A stretch of 64,000 bases of DNA from Microbacterium sp. No. 7 (lineage in GTDB: Bacteria > Actinomycetota > Actinomycetes > Actinomycetales > Microbacteriaceae): contig NZ_CP012697.1 of assembly GCF_001314225.1 (NCBI RefSeq), positions 496,001-560,000 on the forward strand. Direction: 5' to 3'. Made by a program: the position numbers and the translations under genes. The notes beneath the pieces are model-generated. The model ran no database searches. It was not told where the DNA came from and was given only the letters and a program-made list of their open reading frames with translations. Shown piece by piece: positions 10,854-18,075 of this stretch; the first letter of the stretch is position 1; each line of letters opens with the position of its first letter.

Positions 10854-10977
10854 TTGTGTCTCCCGATGATTGGGAGCTACACGGAGTACTCGGGCCGTTC
10901 CACGAGCTGCCGTGCAGCCCGTGAACATACTTCAACCGGCTGCTATCGCAGCCACCACCAAGCGGAACGGTTGAAGT
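10854..10977 (-). promoter_or_regulatory. Ribosome-mediated attenuator of trpS
   Basis: Alternative hairpins can be drawn in the leader. Segment 1 ACTTCAACCG (in the peptide codons) pairs with CGGTTGAAGT, enclosing GGCTGC/GCAGCC around the Trp codons and stop. The GCAGCC of that hairpin can instead pair with the later GGGCTGC, which otherwise forms GCTGC-ACG-GCAGC. Nearest the gene, CTCCC-N7-GGGAG hides the trpS ribosome site. No U-tract is seen, so control may act on translation start rather than termination. Trp starvation should open the last hairpin. Confidence 0.72.
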
Positions 10978-10981
10978 TCAT
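10943..10981 (-). CDS. Trp leader peptide (MNFNRSAWWWLR)
   Basis: A 12-codon frame with three consecutive tryptophan codons just before its stop, 90 bases upstream of trpS on the same strand. The arrangement is that of attenuator peptides: when charged tRNA-Trp is scarce the ribosome stalls on the TGG triplet and changes folding downstream. A TAGTAT hexamer ends seven bases before the ATG, the spacing seen for leaderless actinobacterial transcripts, and no ribosome site is present. Three adjacent Trp codons in a 13-codon frame at this position are very unlikely by chance. Confidence 0.88.
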   Translation of the reverse strand: MNFNRSAWWWLR

Positions 10982-10988
10982 GAACGAG

Positions 10989-10994
10989 ATACTA
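10989..10994 (-). promoter_or_regulatory. -10 element of the trpS leader transcript
   Basis: TAGTAT on the minus strand, seven bases before the leader ATG, placing the transcript start at or next to that ATG. No convincing -35 box is visible at normal spacing (CTTGGT-like sequence is too close), which is common in actinobacterial promoters. Confidence 0.6.
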
Positions 10995-11076
10995 CCGGGG
11001 CCCGGAACCAAGACCAGAAACCACAGGGTGGGTCCCGTTTAGATTGCCGCCCTGGGCCCAGCTGAGGTTGACATTC

Positions 11077-11901
11077 TCACCAGACGAGGGTCGTCGCGGC
11101 GATGCGGTCGAACGGCCTGCTCGTCCGGTCGGCGAGCACGAACCACCCGATCAGCGCGAGGTAGGAGCCGAACGCGAGCACGAGCAGGAACGGGACGTGC
11201 GGCCAGAACCGGCCGTCGACCACGGCGACGGCGACGCAGCAGGCCGACCAGGTGAGCAGCGGGAGCGAGACGGCCGTCGCGACCGCGAGGACGAGCGCCC
11301 GCCGGGTCGGCGGCGCGGCGGAGGTCGTCGGAACGCCGTGCAGCAGCCGCGCGTGCCGCGCGCGTTCGCGGAGGTAGGCCTCGCGCGGCGACATGCTGCC
11401 GCCCACGCCGAGCGCGATGATCATGACGCCCCAGGCGCAGACCCAGAGCAGCAGGGTCTCCGACGCCGTGCCGGGGGACGAGGCGAGCACCGGGACCACG
11501 AGCGCGCCGATCAGCAGGAGCGTGACGTACGAGACCGTCGCGAGGGTGTCGATCAGCACGTCGGAGCGGTCCGACAGGGGCAGCCGTGCGCCGGGGAAGC
11601 CGCGCATCGCGGCGACGGCGACGAGCAGCGTGGCCAGCACGCCCAGCGCGTCGAAGCCCTTCGCGAAGGCGGGCGCCGCCCACGCGCCGATGCCCGCGAC
11701 GGTGCCGCCGTAGTCGGCGACGAGCGGGGTCGCCCCGGTGCTGAGCACGAACGGCACGAAGAGCGGCATGCTGCCGAAGATCACGGTGGCGAACGGCCAG
11801 AGCAGCCAGGTGGACCAGGTGAGCTGCCGGCGCCGACGGCGCGACCGTGCGTTCGCGCGCGGGCGGCTCACGGAATGCGGCGCGGGCGGGATCTGGGACA
11901 T
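11077..11901 (-). CDS. Multi-pass membrane protein of unknown function
   Basis: A 274-residue protein with an Arg-rich start (RSRRRRRQ, about 20-26) and six or seven hydrophobic helices. Examples are WLLWPFATVIFGSMPLFVPF, ALGVLATLLVAVAAM, LATVSYVTLLLIGALVVPVLA, LLLWVCAWGVMIIALGV, LVLAVATAVSLPLLTWSACCV and HVPFLLVLAFGSYLALIGW. A cytosolic loop SPREAYLRERARHARLLHG sits in the middle. I do not recognise a family motif. The start is well set by GGAGGTCGC just before the ATG. It reads toward the IS21 right end and appears complete (stop 28 bases from the terminal repeat). Confidence 0.8.
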   Translation of the reverse strand: MSQIPPAPHSVSRPRANARSRRRRRQLTWSTWLLWPFATVIFGSMPLFVPFVLSTGATPLVADYGGTVAGIGAWAAPAFAKGFDALGVLATLLVAVAAMRGFPGARLPLSDRSDVLIDTLATVSYVTLLLIGALVVPVLASSPGTASETLLLWVCAWGVMIIALGVGGSMSPREAYLRERARHARLLHGVPTTSAAPPTRRALVLAVATAVSLPLLTWSACCVAVAVVDGRFWPHVPFLLVLAFGSYLALIGWFVLADRTSRPFDRIAATTLVW

Positions 11902-12091
11902 GCGACCTCCCGGTCTCGGAGAAGGGCGGGGGGCGGCTCGAGCCTAGGCGGTCGGGCCGCGCGGACGGCACGCATGACGGAGCTCGTAACATCGCATTCG
12001 CGGGAATACATCTCGGCGCCGCGCGATTGATCCCCTCGGAAGCGTCCACGGTGGTCCTCATCGCGGGCGCACGCATTCGTCAGGAGGAACC

Positions 12092-12661
12092 ATGACCGCA
12101 CGCACCATCGGATACATCGTCGGCAGCATCTCGTCGACCTCGATCAACCGCCGCCTCGCGACGGCGCTCGCGCGTCTCGCCCCCGAGGGCACGACGCTCG
12201 TCGAGATCCCCATCAAGGACCTGCCGTTCTACTCACCCGACCTCGACGGCGACTTCCCCCAGGTCGCCCGCGACTTCAAGCAGGCGATCGCCGACGTCGA
12301 CGGCGTCATCATCGTGACGCCCGAGTACAGCCGCTCGATCCCCGGCGTGCTCAAGAACGCCCTCGACTGGTCGGCCCGCCCCTACGGCCAGGCCTCGTTC
12401 GACGGCAAGCCGACCGCTGTCATCGGCACCTCGGGCGGCGGCATCGCGACGGCCGCGGCGCAGCAGCACCTCAAGGCCATCCTGAGCCACTACAACGCGC
12501 CGACACTCGGCCAGCCCGAGGGCTACATCCAGTCGCTGCCCGGCCTGTTCACCGACGAGGGCGAGGTCACGAACCCCGAGACCGCCGCCTTCCTCCGCGC
12601 GTACCTCGACGCGTTCGTCGCCCTCATCGACCGCTACGCGACGGTGTCCGCCGCGGCCTGA
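12092..12661 (+). CDS. NADPH-dependent FMN reductase (quinone/chromate reductase family)
   Basis: A 189-residue flavodoxin-fold enzyme. The N-terminal phosphate loop GSISSTSINRRLA binds FMN, and TPEYSRSIPGVLKNALDWSARP (about residues 78-99) is the signature of the ArsH/ChrR/azoreductase-like group, with GTSGGGIATAAAQQHLK lining the flavin. Members pass two electrons from NAD(P)H through FMN to quinones, chromate or azo dyes; the natural acceptor here is unknown. AGGAGG precedes the ATG. It is transcribed away from the membrane protein, and the 190 bases between them hold only an AT-richer promoter stretch. Confidence 0.9.
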   Translation: MTARTIGYIVGSISSTSINRRLATALARLAPEGTTLVEIPIKDLPFYSPDLDGDFPQVARDFKQAIADVDGVIIVTPEYSRSIPGVLKNALDWSARPYGQASFDGKPTAVIGTSGGGIATAAAQQHLKAILSHYNAPTLGQPEGYIQSLPGLFTDEGEVTNPETAAFLRAYLDAFVALIDRYATVSAAA

Positions 12662-12762
12662 CGCACCGGCATCCGCCGACTCGCGAGCGCCGACCCCGCC
12701 CCTCGCTCCCGCGAGCGGGCGGGGTCGTCGCGTTCCGGCGGATCGCCCCACCACCCGGTTCG

Positions 12763-12813
12763 ACCGCGGCATTGTGCGGGTGACCGCGCCCGCGACCCGC
12801 ACTATGCCGCGGT
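12763..12813. repeat. Palindromic repeat, GCGG-CATTGTGCGGGT family, copy 1
   Basis: ACCGCGGCATTGTGCGGGT at the left is mirrored by ACCCGCACTATGCCGCGGT at the right with one mismatch and a 13-base loop. Two relatives lie at 13.4 and 15.4 kb. It falls in a 247-base gap between two genes read in the same direction, so termination after the FMN reductase gene is a plausible role. Confidence 0.85.
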
Positions 12814-12908
12814 GCGGGCCGCCCGAGGCGTCCGCGTCGCACGGGGTCGCACGGGGCGTCCGCGTCGCCCCCGGCCGCATCAGCGGGGCGCCGCGCTACC
12901 GTCGGACC

Positions 12909-13364
12909 ATGCCTCTCGTGTCGTCCGGACGTGTCGTCGTCGTGCTGCAGTGGGTCCTCGCCGTCGTGCTGCCGTTCTTCGTGTTCTTCGGCCGCGGTCT
13001 GCTCGGCGCCGAGCTCGGCCGGATCGCGTTCCTCGGCATCCTCGCCGGCTGGGCGCTCGTCGTCCTGATGCTCGTGCCGCCGCTCGTCACGCTCTTCGAC
13101 CGCGAGGCCCGCGCGGCCCGCACCGTGCGCCGCGCCTACGCCGTCTCGAGCATCGTGCTGTGGGCCGCCCTCGTCGTCTGCGCCATCGCGCTGCCCGACG
13201 CCGGCGACTCCGGCGCCGAGCGCTCAGCGCTCATGGCCTGGACGAACCTCCCCGCATCCGCGTCGCACCTCATCTTCACCCTCGTGGCACTCGTCGCGGC
13301 CGTCGCCTGGGTCGCCACCCTGACCACAGCCATCCGCGGCGCCACCCACCGCCACCCTGGATGA
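12909..13364 (+). CDS. Small four-helix membrane protein of unknown function
   Basis: A 151-residue protein with four hydrophobic helices (VVVVLQWVLAVVLPFFVFFG, IAFLGILAGWALVVLMLVPPL, AVSSIVLWAALVVCAIAL, LIFTLVALVAAVAWVATL). A short charged loop (FDREARAARTVRRAY) separates the second and third. No family is recognised. The ATG was chosen because the helix begins right after it; the longer frame would translate the upstream palindrome. Palindrome copies lie on both sides, so it looks like a single-gene unit. Confidence 0.7.
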   Translation: MPLVSSGRVVVVLQWVLAVVLPFFVFFGRGLLGAELGRIAFLGILAGWALVVLMLVPPLVTLFDREARAARTVRRAYAVSSIVLWAALVVCAIALPDAGDSGAERSALMAWTNLPASASHLIFTLVALVAAVAWVATLTTAIRGATHRHPG

Positions 13365-13380
13365 ACCCGCCCCACCACCC

Positions 13381-13443
13381 GGTTCGACCGCGGCATTGTG
13401 CGGGTGATCGCGCCCGCGACCCGCACAATGCCGCGGTCGAACC
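13381..13443. repeat. Palindromic repeat, same family, copy 2 (perfect)
   Basis: Arms of 25 bases (13381-13405 and 13419-13443) are perfectly complementary around a 13-base loop almost identical to that of copy 1. The core CCGCGGCATTGTGCGGGT is the same in both. It sits between the convergent ends of two small genes. Confidence 0.92.
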
Positions 13444-13479
13444 GCAGGTCGGGGGCTCAGCCGCAGATCGGGGGCTCAG
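13442..13479. repeat. 19-bp tandem duplication at a gene 3' end
   Basis: CCGCAGGTCGGGGGCTCAG is followed at once by CCGCAGATCGGGGGCTCAG (one mismatch). The second copy carries the stop codon of the minus-strand gene that ends here, so the first is a duplicated gene tail. The duplication abuts the palindrome. Confidence 0.85.
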
Positions 13480-13760
13480 CCGAGGCGCTCGCCGATCACG
13501 GCGGTCTCGACGCCGGCATCCGTCTCCACGCGCGCGATGCGCCAGCGCTTGGCGGCGATGTCCTGCCCCGCCGCCGTGCGATGCGCGGGCACCGCGAGAT
13601 GCAGCTCGCCGTCGCGCTCGCCCGGCCGCAGCTCCGCGTCGACCTCCGCGTCGTCGCGGAAGACGATGCGCACGGGGCCGGGCTCCGCGGGAAAGCCGTC
13701 CGGCGCCTGCAGGCGGGCGCCGCGGTACAGGTGCGTGTTCGTCGCGTGCAACAGGCCCAT
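13476..13760 (-). CDS. Hypothetical 94-residue protein
   Basis: A soluble, beta-rich small protein (MGLLHATNTHLYRGARLQAP, VRIVFRDDAEVDAELRPGE, GELHLAVPAHRTAAGQDIAAKRW). There are no membrane segments and no recognised domain. Codon use matches the neighbourhood and the G+C at third positions is high, which supports it being real. It diverges from proC, 97 bases away, with room for both promoters. No function is proposed. Confidence 0.6.
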   Translation of the reverse strand: MGLLHATNTHLYRGARLQAPDGFPAEPGPVRIVFRDDAEVDAELRPGERDGELHLAVPAHRTAAGQDIAAKRWRIARVETDAGVETAVIGERLG

Positions 13761-13857
13761 GCCGTGACCCTACCGGGGCCTAAGCTGTCTCGGGGAGCGG
13801 GATCTCGCGCCCGATCGACCCCCACGACCTCGTCAGGATCCCAGCAGAGGAGCTGTC

Positions 13858-14688
13858 ATGACCCTTCCCGCGGTGGCCATTCTCGGTGTCGGCGCGATGG
13901 GCGGCGCCATCCTGCACGGGCTCGTCGCCTCGGGGATCGAGGTGCAGGGCGGCATCCGCATCTCCGACCAGTGGTCGGAGCGCGTCGCCGAGCTGAGCCG
14001 GGCCGACGGTGTCACGGGCTTCGACGGCGCCGCCGACCCGCGGGCCAACCATCGCGCCGCGGAGGGCGCGGGCGTCGTGATCGTCGCGGTCAAGCCGCAC
14101 CAGATCCGCGACCTGCTCACCGACATCGGCGACGCGCTCGCCGAGGATGCCACGGTCATCTCCATCGCCGCGGGCGTGCCGACCGAGGTGCTCGAGGCGC
14201 ACCTGCCGGCATCCGTCGCCGTCGTGCGGGTCATGCCCAACTCGCCGGCGCGCGTGCGCGCGGGAGTCACGGGCATCGCGGCGGGCGCCCGCGCGGGCGA
14301 GCGCGACCTCGAGCGCGCGCGGGAGCTGTTCGCGACGATCGGCGAGGTGCTCGTCGTCGACGAGGACCGCATCGACGCGCTCACCAGCATCTCCGGGTCG
14401 GGTCCGGCCTACGTCTTCCACTTCATCGAGAAGTTCGTCGAGGCGGCCCGCGCCCGCGGCTTCTCCGACGCTGACGCGAAGCTGCTCGTCGAGGGCACCG
14501 TGCGCGGCGCCGTCGACCTGCTCACCGCGACGGGCGAGGACCCCGCCGTGCTGCGCCGGCAGGTGACGAGCCCCGGCGGCACGACGCAGGCCGCGCTCGA
14601 AGTGCTCGACGCCGCCGACCTGGGCACGATCCTGGATGCCGCGACGCGCGCCGCCGTCGTGCGCGCGGCCGAGCTCGCCGCCGGCTGA
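13858..14688 (+). CDS. proC: Pyrroline-5-carboxylate reductase
   Basis: A 276-residue enzyme for the last step of proline synthesis, reducing 1-pyrroline-5-carboxylate with NAD(P)H. The Rossmann loop is GVGAMGGAILHGLVASG (residues 11-27). VKPHQIRDLL, RVMPNSPARV and the substrate-site block ISGSGPAYVFHFIEKF are all in order, and the C-terminal signature VTSPGGTTQAALEVLD closes the protein. Length and order are normal for the family. GAGGAG lies just before the ATG. Confidence 0.96.
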   Translation: MTLPAVAILGVGAMGGAILHGLVASGIEVQGGIRISDQWSERVAELSRADGVTGFDGAADPRANHRAAEGAGVVIVAVKPHQIRDLLTDIGDALAEDATVISIAAGVPTEVLEAHLPASVAVVRVMPNSPARVRAGVTGIAAGARAGERDLERARELFATIGEVLVVDEDRIDALTSISGSGPAYVFHFIEKFVEAARARGFSDADAKLLVEGTVRGAVDLLTATGEDPAVLRRQVTSPGGTTQAALEVLDAADLGTILDAATRAAVVRAAELAAG

Positions 14689-14749
14689 CGGGCGGCGCGG
14701 GCTGCCGTGCGGCTAGGGCTGCCGGGCGGCGCGGGCTGCTGCGCGGCTA
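14689..14749. repeat. 34-bp-period tandem duplication at the nitroreductase 3' end
   Basis: A 27-base unit starting CGGGCGGCGCGGGCTGC and ending GCGGCTA occurs at 14689-14715 and again at 14723-14749 with two differences. Both end in cta; the second provides the TAG stop of the minus-strand nitroreductase gene. This is the second example in 1.3 kb of a duplicated gene tail with its stop. Confidence 0.8.
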
Positions 14750-15328
14750 CGCGTCGAGCAGCACCGACTCCGCGACGGGGCGTCGGGTGCGCGGGGTGAG
14801 CTCCCGCTCGCGCAGCGCGTCGGATGCCGCGGCCACGTCGCCCAGGGCGCCGACGGCCATCACGGTCACGGCCGCGATCCCCTCGCCGAAGCCGAAGGCG
14901 GCGCCGATCGCCTCGCGGTCGAACCCGCCCATCTGGTGGGTGTGCAGCCCCGCGGCGTGCGCCTGCACGGTGAAGAACGCGGCCGCCTGGCCCGCGTCGT
15001 AGGCGGCCCAGGTGAGGGGCTTGCCGTCGACCGCGGTCGTCGTCGCGAACACGACCAGCGCGGCCGCGTCGGCGGCCCACGACTGGTTGAAGCCGATGAG
15101 GGTCTCGACGATCGTGCGGTGCGCGTCGCTGCCGCGTCGCGCCACGACGAACCGCCACGGCTGCGAGTTGTTGGCCGAGGGCGCCCAGCGCGCGGCCTCC
15201 AGCGCGCTCGCGAGCGCGGCCTCGTCGACGGGCGTGACGGGGTCGAAGATCCGAGTGCTCCAGCGCTCGGCGAGGACATCGAGGATCGGCGCGTCGGTGA
15301 CGGCCGTGCGGTCGAGGATGGGGCTCAT
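14747..15328 (-). CDS. Nitroreductase-family FMN oxidoreductase
   Basis: A 193-residue protein of the NfsB/MhqN-like group. The FMN phosphate-binding residues are at WSTRIF near residue 20, AARWAPSANNSQPWRFVV (about 47-64) is the family signature, and GGFDREAIGAAFGFGEG with AVTVMAVGALGD forms the C-terminal flavin contact. It reduces nitro groups or quinones with NAD(P)H; the substrate is unknown. The ATG was chosen for its CAGGAG and because the upstream 94 residues cross the palindrome. It is transcribed divergently from the RraA-like gene. Confidence 0.9.
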   Translation of the reverse strand: MSPILDRTAVTDAPILDVLAERWSTRIFDPVTPVDEAALASALEAARWAPSANNSQPWRFVVARRGSDAHRTIVETLIGFNQSWAADAAALVVFATTTAVDGKPLTWAAYDAGQAAAFFTVQAHAAGLHTHQMGGFDREAIGAAFGFGEGIAAVTVMAVGALGDVAAASDALRERELTPRTRRPVAESVLLDA

Positions 15329-15419
15329 GACGCTCCTGGTGGAGAGGAACAGATGCTCGGGACGCCTTCGGCCCATCCCATCCAACCGTCCGCACCGCCT
15401 CGTTGTTCCCCACAAGTCC

Positions 15420-15479
15420 TTCAACCGCGGCATGTTGCGGGTTGTGACGCGCGCGACCCGCAGTTTGCCGCGGCTGAAC
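15420..15479. repeat. Palindromic repeat, same family, copy 3 (degenerate)
   Basis: TTCAACCGCGGCATGTTGCGGGT pairs with ACCCGCAGTTTGCCGCGGCTGAA with four mismatches around a 13-base loop. It shares the CCGCGGCAT...GCGGGT core with the copies at 12.8 and 13.4 kb. Here it lies between divergent gene starts, so it is not simply a terminator. The rest of this 280-base gap is G+C-rich with no other feature seen. Confidence 0.75.
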
Positions 15480-15608
15480 GGGTGGGGTGGGGGAGAGGGG
15501 CGGGGAGGGGGCATGGGCGTGCGAAGGGTTTTCCTCAGCAGAAGACCCGGGGAACTTCCCACGGCCGGTGTGATCTGCGCGACATGCTCGCGGCATAGCG
15601 TGGATGCC

Positions 15609-16076
15609 ATGACGATCGCGACAGCAGACCTCTACGACGACCGCGGCGACGAGCTCGACTCCGTGTCGCTGCAGTTCCAGGACATCGGCGGCAACACCGC
15701 CTTCGACGGCACGATCCGCACCGTGCGGTGCTTCCGCGACAACGCGCTGGTCAAGGCGACGCTCGCGACGCCCGGCGAGGGCGCGGTGCTCGTCGTCGAC
15801 GGGGGCGGCTCGCTCGAGTCGGCGCTCGTCGGTGACCTCATCGCGGCGTCGGCGGTCGAGAACGGCTGGGCGGGCATCATCGTCAACGGCGCGATCCGCG
15901 ACCGCGAGGCGATCGGCGGCCTGCCGCTCGGCGTCAAGGCCCTCGGCTCCAACCCGCGCAAGAGCGCGAAGGACGGCGTGGGCGACGTCGACGTCGTGGT
16001 CGAGATCGCGGGCGTGCTCTTCGTCCCCGGCAAGCGGGTGTGGGCCGACAGCGACGGCATCCTCGTCGAGAGGTGA
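15609..16076 (+). CDS. rraA: RraA-family protein
   Basis: A 155-residue protein of the RraA/4-hydroxy-4-methyl-2-oxoglutarate aldolase fold. DLYDDRGDEL near the start, GAVLVVDGGGSLESALVGDLIAASA (about 60-84) and GIIVNGAIRDREAIGGLPLGVKALG are the family motifs. The second includes the acidic and basic residues that bind metal and oxaloacetate-like ligands in the enzyme branch. In E. coli RraA inhibits RNase E; actinobacterial copies could be either aldolase or regulator and cannot be told apart here. It stands alone. Confidence 0.88.
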   Translation: MTIATADLYDDRGDELDSVSLQFQDIGGNTAFDGTIRTVRCFRDNALVKATLATPGEGAVLVVDGGGSLESALVGDLIAASAVENGWAGIIVNGAIRDREAIGGLPLGVKALGSNPRKSAKDGVGDVDVVVEIAGVLFVPGKRVWADSDGILVER

Positions 16077-16118
16077 GGCATCGTCCCCGGTCGGCCGGTC
16101 GGCCGACGAGGGGGCAGC

Positions 16119-16156
16119 CCCCTGACGCGCCGATCCGCCCCTGACGCGCCGATCCT
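16119..16156. repeat. 19-bp tandem repeat between convergent genes
   Basis: CCCCTGACGCGCCGATCC occurs twice with a period of 19, followed by a partial third unit (CTGACGCCGATC). It sits in the 107-base gap between the RraA-like gene and the ABC ATPase gene, both of which end here. No hairpin terminator is evident. Confidence 0.75.
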
Positions 16157-16183
16157 GACGCCGATCGATCCCCGCGCCCGCGG

Positions 16184-17008
16184 TCAGGCGCGGCCGAGCA
16201 CGATGAGGGGGCGCCCGTCGGCGTGCGGGAGCACCTCGACGGGAACGTCCCACACGTGCGCGACGACGTCGGCTGTGAGGACGTCGGCGGGGGCGCCCGC
16301 GTGGCGCACGGCGCCGTGCGCGACGACGATGACGCGGTCGGCGACCGAGGCCGCGTGGTTGAGGTCGTGCAGGGTCGCGACGACCGTCGTGCCGGCGTGT
16401 GCGACGGCGCGCAGCAGCCGGAGGGTGTCGAGCTGGGCGCGCAGGTCGAGGTGGTTCGTCGGCTCGTCGCACAGCAGCACGTCGGGCTGCTGTGCGAGGG
16501 CGCGCGCGAGGTTCACGCGCTGGCGCTCGCCGCCCGAGAGGCCCGCCAGGTCGCGGTCGGCCAGCGCCGTCGCGCCCGCGCGGTGCAGGCTGTCGGCGAC
16601 GATCGCGTCGTCGGCCGACGACTCGCCGCCCAGCAGCGGCTGGTGCGGCAGGCGGCCGAGGCGCACGACCTCGCGCACGCGCAGGCCGTCGGCGGCGACC
16701 CATTCCTGCTCGAGCAGGGCGATGCGGCGCGCGCGGGCGCGTCGGCCGAGCGCCGCGAGGTCGGTGTCGCCGATCGCGATCGCGCCGTCGTCGGCCGCGA
16801 GGATGCCCGCGATGAGCCGCAGCAGCGTGCTCTTGCCCGCCCCGTTCGGGCCGACGATCGCGGTCACCGTGCCGCCGGTCGCGGTGACGTCGACGCCGTC
16901 GACGAGCATCCGCCCGCCGCGTGCGATGCGCAGCCGCTCGGCGCGCAGGTCGTTCGCGCCGCCGGCATCCGCCGCGTTCACACCGCCACCGGCATCCGCC
17001 GTGCTCAT
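16184..17008 (-). CDS. ABC importer ATP-binding protein (FecE/BtuD type; F420-0 importer-like)
   Basis: A 274-residue ATPase with Walker A GPNGAGKSTLLRLIAG, Q-loop LLEQEWVA, signature LSGGERQRVNLARALAQ, Walker B VLLCDEPTNHLD and the H-loop LHDLNHA. The sequence resembles ATPases of the siderophore/cobalamin importer class. It is the last of three coupled genes: its start overlaps the permease stop as ATGA. The whole trio resembles the actinobacterial set annotated as a putative F420-0 importer. The long poly-Ala N-terminus is low complexity, so the true start could be slightly later. Confidence 0.88.
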   Translation of the reverse strand: MSTADAGGGVNAADAGGANDLRAERLRIARGGRMLVDGVDVTATGGTVTAIVGPNGAGKSTLLRLIAGILAADDGAIAIGDTDLAALGRRARARRIALLEQEWVAADGLRVREVVRLGRLPHQPLLGGESSADDAIVADSLHRAGATALADRDLAGLSGGERQRVNLARALAQQPDVLLCDEPTNHLDLRAQLDTLRLLRAVAHAGTTVVATLHDLNHAASVADRVIVVAHGAVRHAGAPADVLTADVVAHVWDVPVEVLPHADGRPLIVLGRA

Positions 17009-18075
17009 GACATCGTCGCCCGGCGGCGCAGCAGGATCACGGCGAACAGGGGGCCGCCGATGAGGGCGGTGAGGATGCCGACGGGCAGCTCGCGCGGGTC
17101 GAACAGCGTGCGCGCGGCCGTGTCGGCCCACACGAGGAACGTCGCGCCCGCGAGGAACGACACGGGCAGCACGGCGCGGTGGCGCAGGCCCACGATCGCC
17201 CGCACCGCGTGCGGCAGGATGAGGCCGACGAAGCCGATCGACCCGCTCACCGCGACGAGCACGCCCGTCAGCAGCGCGGTCACGGCGAACAGCGCCAGGC
17301 GCAGGCGGCCGACGGGCACGCCGAGCGCGAGGGCGGCCGAGTCGCCGAGCGCGAGCCCGTCGAGCAGGCGCGACGACGCGAGCAGCGGGATGCCGCAGAG
17401 CAGCACCGCCGCGAACGCGAGGCCCGCGTCGGCCCACGTCGCGCCCGCGACCATGCCGAGCAGCCAGCCGAGGATCTCGCGGTAGCTGTCGCCCGTCGCG
17501 CTCCAGAAGATGACGAGGCTCGTGAGCGCCGACAGCACCGCCGACACGGCGAGGCCCGCCAGGATGACGGCCGTCGACGACACGCTGCCCGCGGCACGGG
17601 CGAGGCCGAGCGTGAGCAGCAGCGCCACGAAGGCGCCCGCGAAGGCGGCGACGGGCAGGGCGAGGGCCACGCCCAGCACGATGACGATCACGGCGCCCGT
17701 GGAGGCGCCCGACGACAGCCCGAGCAGGTAGGGGTCGGCGAGCGGGTTGCGCGTGAGCGACTGCATGACGGCGCCGCACACCGCGAGCCCGCCGCCCACG
17801 GCCGCGGCGGTGAGCACCCGCGGCATCCGCAGCTCCCACACGATCGCGTCGCGCGTGGCCGACAGCGGGCCGGGCGATCCCGTGAGGTGCGCCCACACCG
17901 TCGCGACGACGTCGCCGGGCGCGATGTCGGCCGAGCCGATCGCGACGGCGACGGCGACCGACGCCGCGAGCGCGAGCACGAGCACCGCCGCGACGGGCAC
18001 CGTGAGCGCGCGTCGCGGCGGTGGCGGAGGAGCGGGCGCGGCCGTCGACGCGGGGCGCGGGCGGGTGAGCGTCAT
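17005..18075 (-). CDS. ABC importer permease (FecCD/BtuC family; F420-0 importer-like)
   Basis: A 356-residue membrane protein with about nine or ten helices. FecCD motifs are visible: ELRMPRVLTAAAVGGGLAVCGAVMQSLTRNPLADPYLLGLSSGAS, split here across residues 80-125, and the coupling region SGSIGFVGLILPHAVRAIVG near 285-305. The N-terminus is Pro/Ala-rich. Its ATG overlaps the stop of the binding-protein gene and its stop overlaps the ATPase start, so all three are one operon. It should form the homodimeric channel of the importer. Confidence 0.9.
   Translation of the reverse strand: MTLTRPRPASTAAPAPPPPPRRALTVPVAAVLVLALAASVAVAVAIGSADIAPGDVVATVWAHLTGSPGPLSATRDAIVWELRMPRVLTAAAVGGGLAVCGAVMQSLTRNPLADPYLLGLSSGASTGAVIVIVLGVALALPVAAFAGAFVALLLTLGLARAAGSVSSTAVILAGLAVSAVLSALTSLVIFWSATGDSYREILGWLLGMVAGATWADAGLAFAAVLLCGIPLLASSRLLDGLALGDSAALALGVPVGRLRLALFAVTALLTGVLVAVSGSIGFVGLILPHAVRAIVGLRHRAVLPVSFLAGATFLVWADTAARTLFDPRELPVGILTALIGGPLFAVILLRRRATMS

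Larger units (their letters stand above)
7200..11048 (+). mobile_element. IS21-family element carrying a tryptophanyl-tRNA synthetase gene
   Basis: Imperfect terminal inverted repeats flank the segment: GGCAATCTAAGCGGAGACCAC at the left reads, on the other strand at the right end, GGCAATCTAAACGGGACCCAC (17 of 21 identical). Between them lie istA, istB and a convergent trpS with its own leader. No terminal repeat can be found just after istB, where a plain IS21 would end, so trpS appears to be cargo. G+C is visibly lower (roughly 60%) than in the flanks. No target duplication could be recognised, so the exact ends may be off by a few bases. Confidence 0.65.

Noticed and set aside
10854..10928. 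Twenty-five extra N-terminal residues for TrpRS
   Set aside because: They would translate through the CTCCC/GGGAG hairpin and attenuator stems, and the ATG at 10853 has a good ribosome site and the normal distance to the HIGH motif.
16119..16166. A CRISPR-like repeat
   Set aside because: Only two and a half 19-base units with no spacers; a simple tandem duplication.
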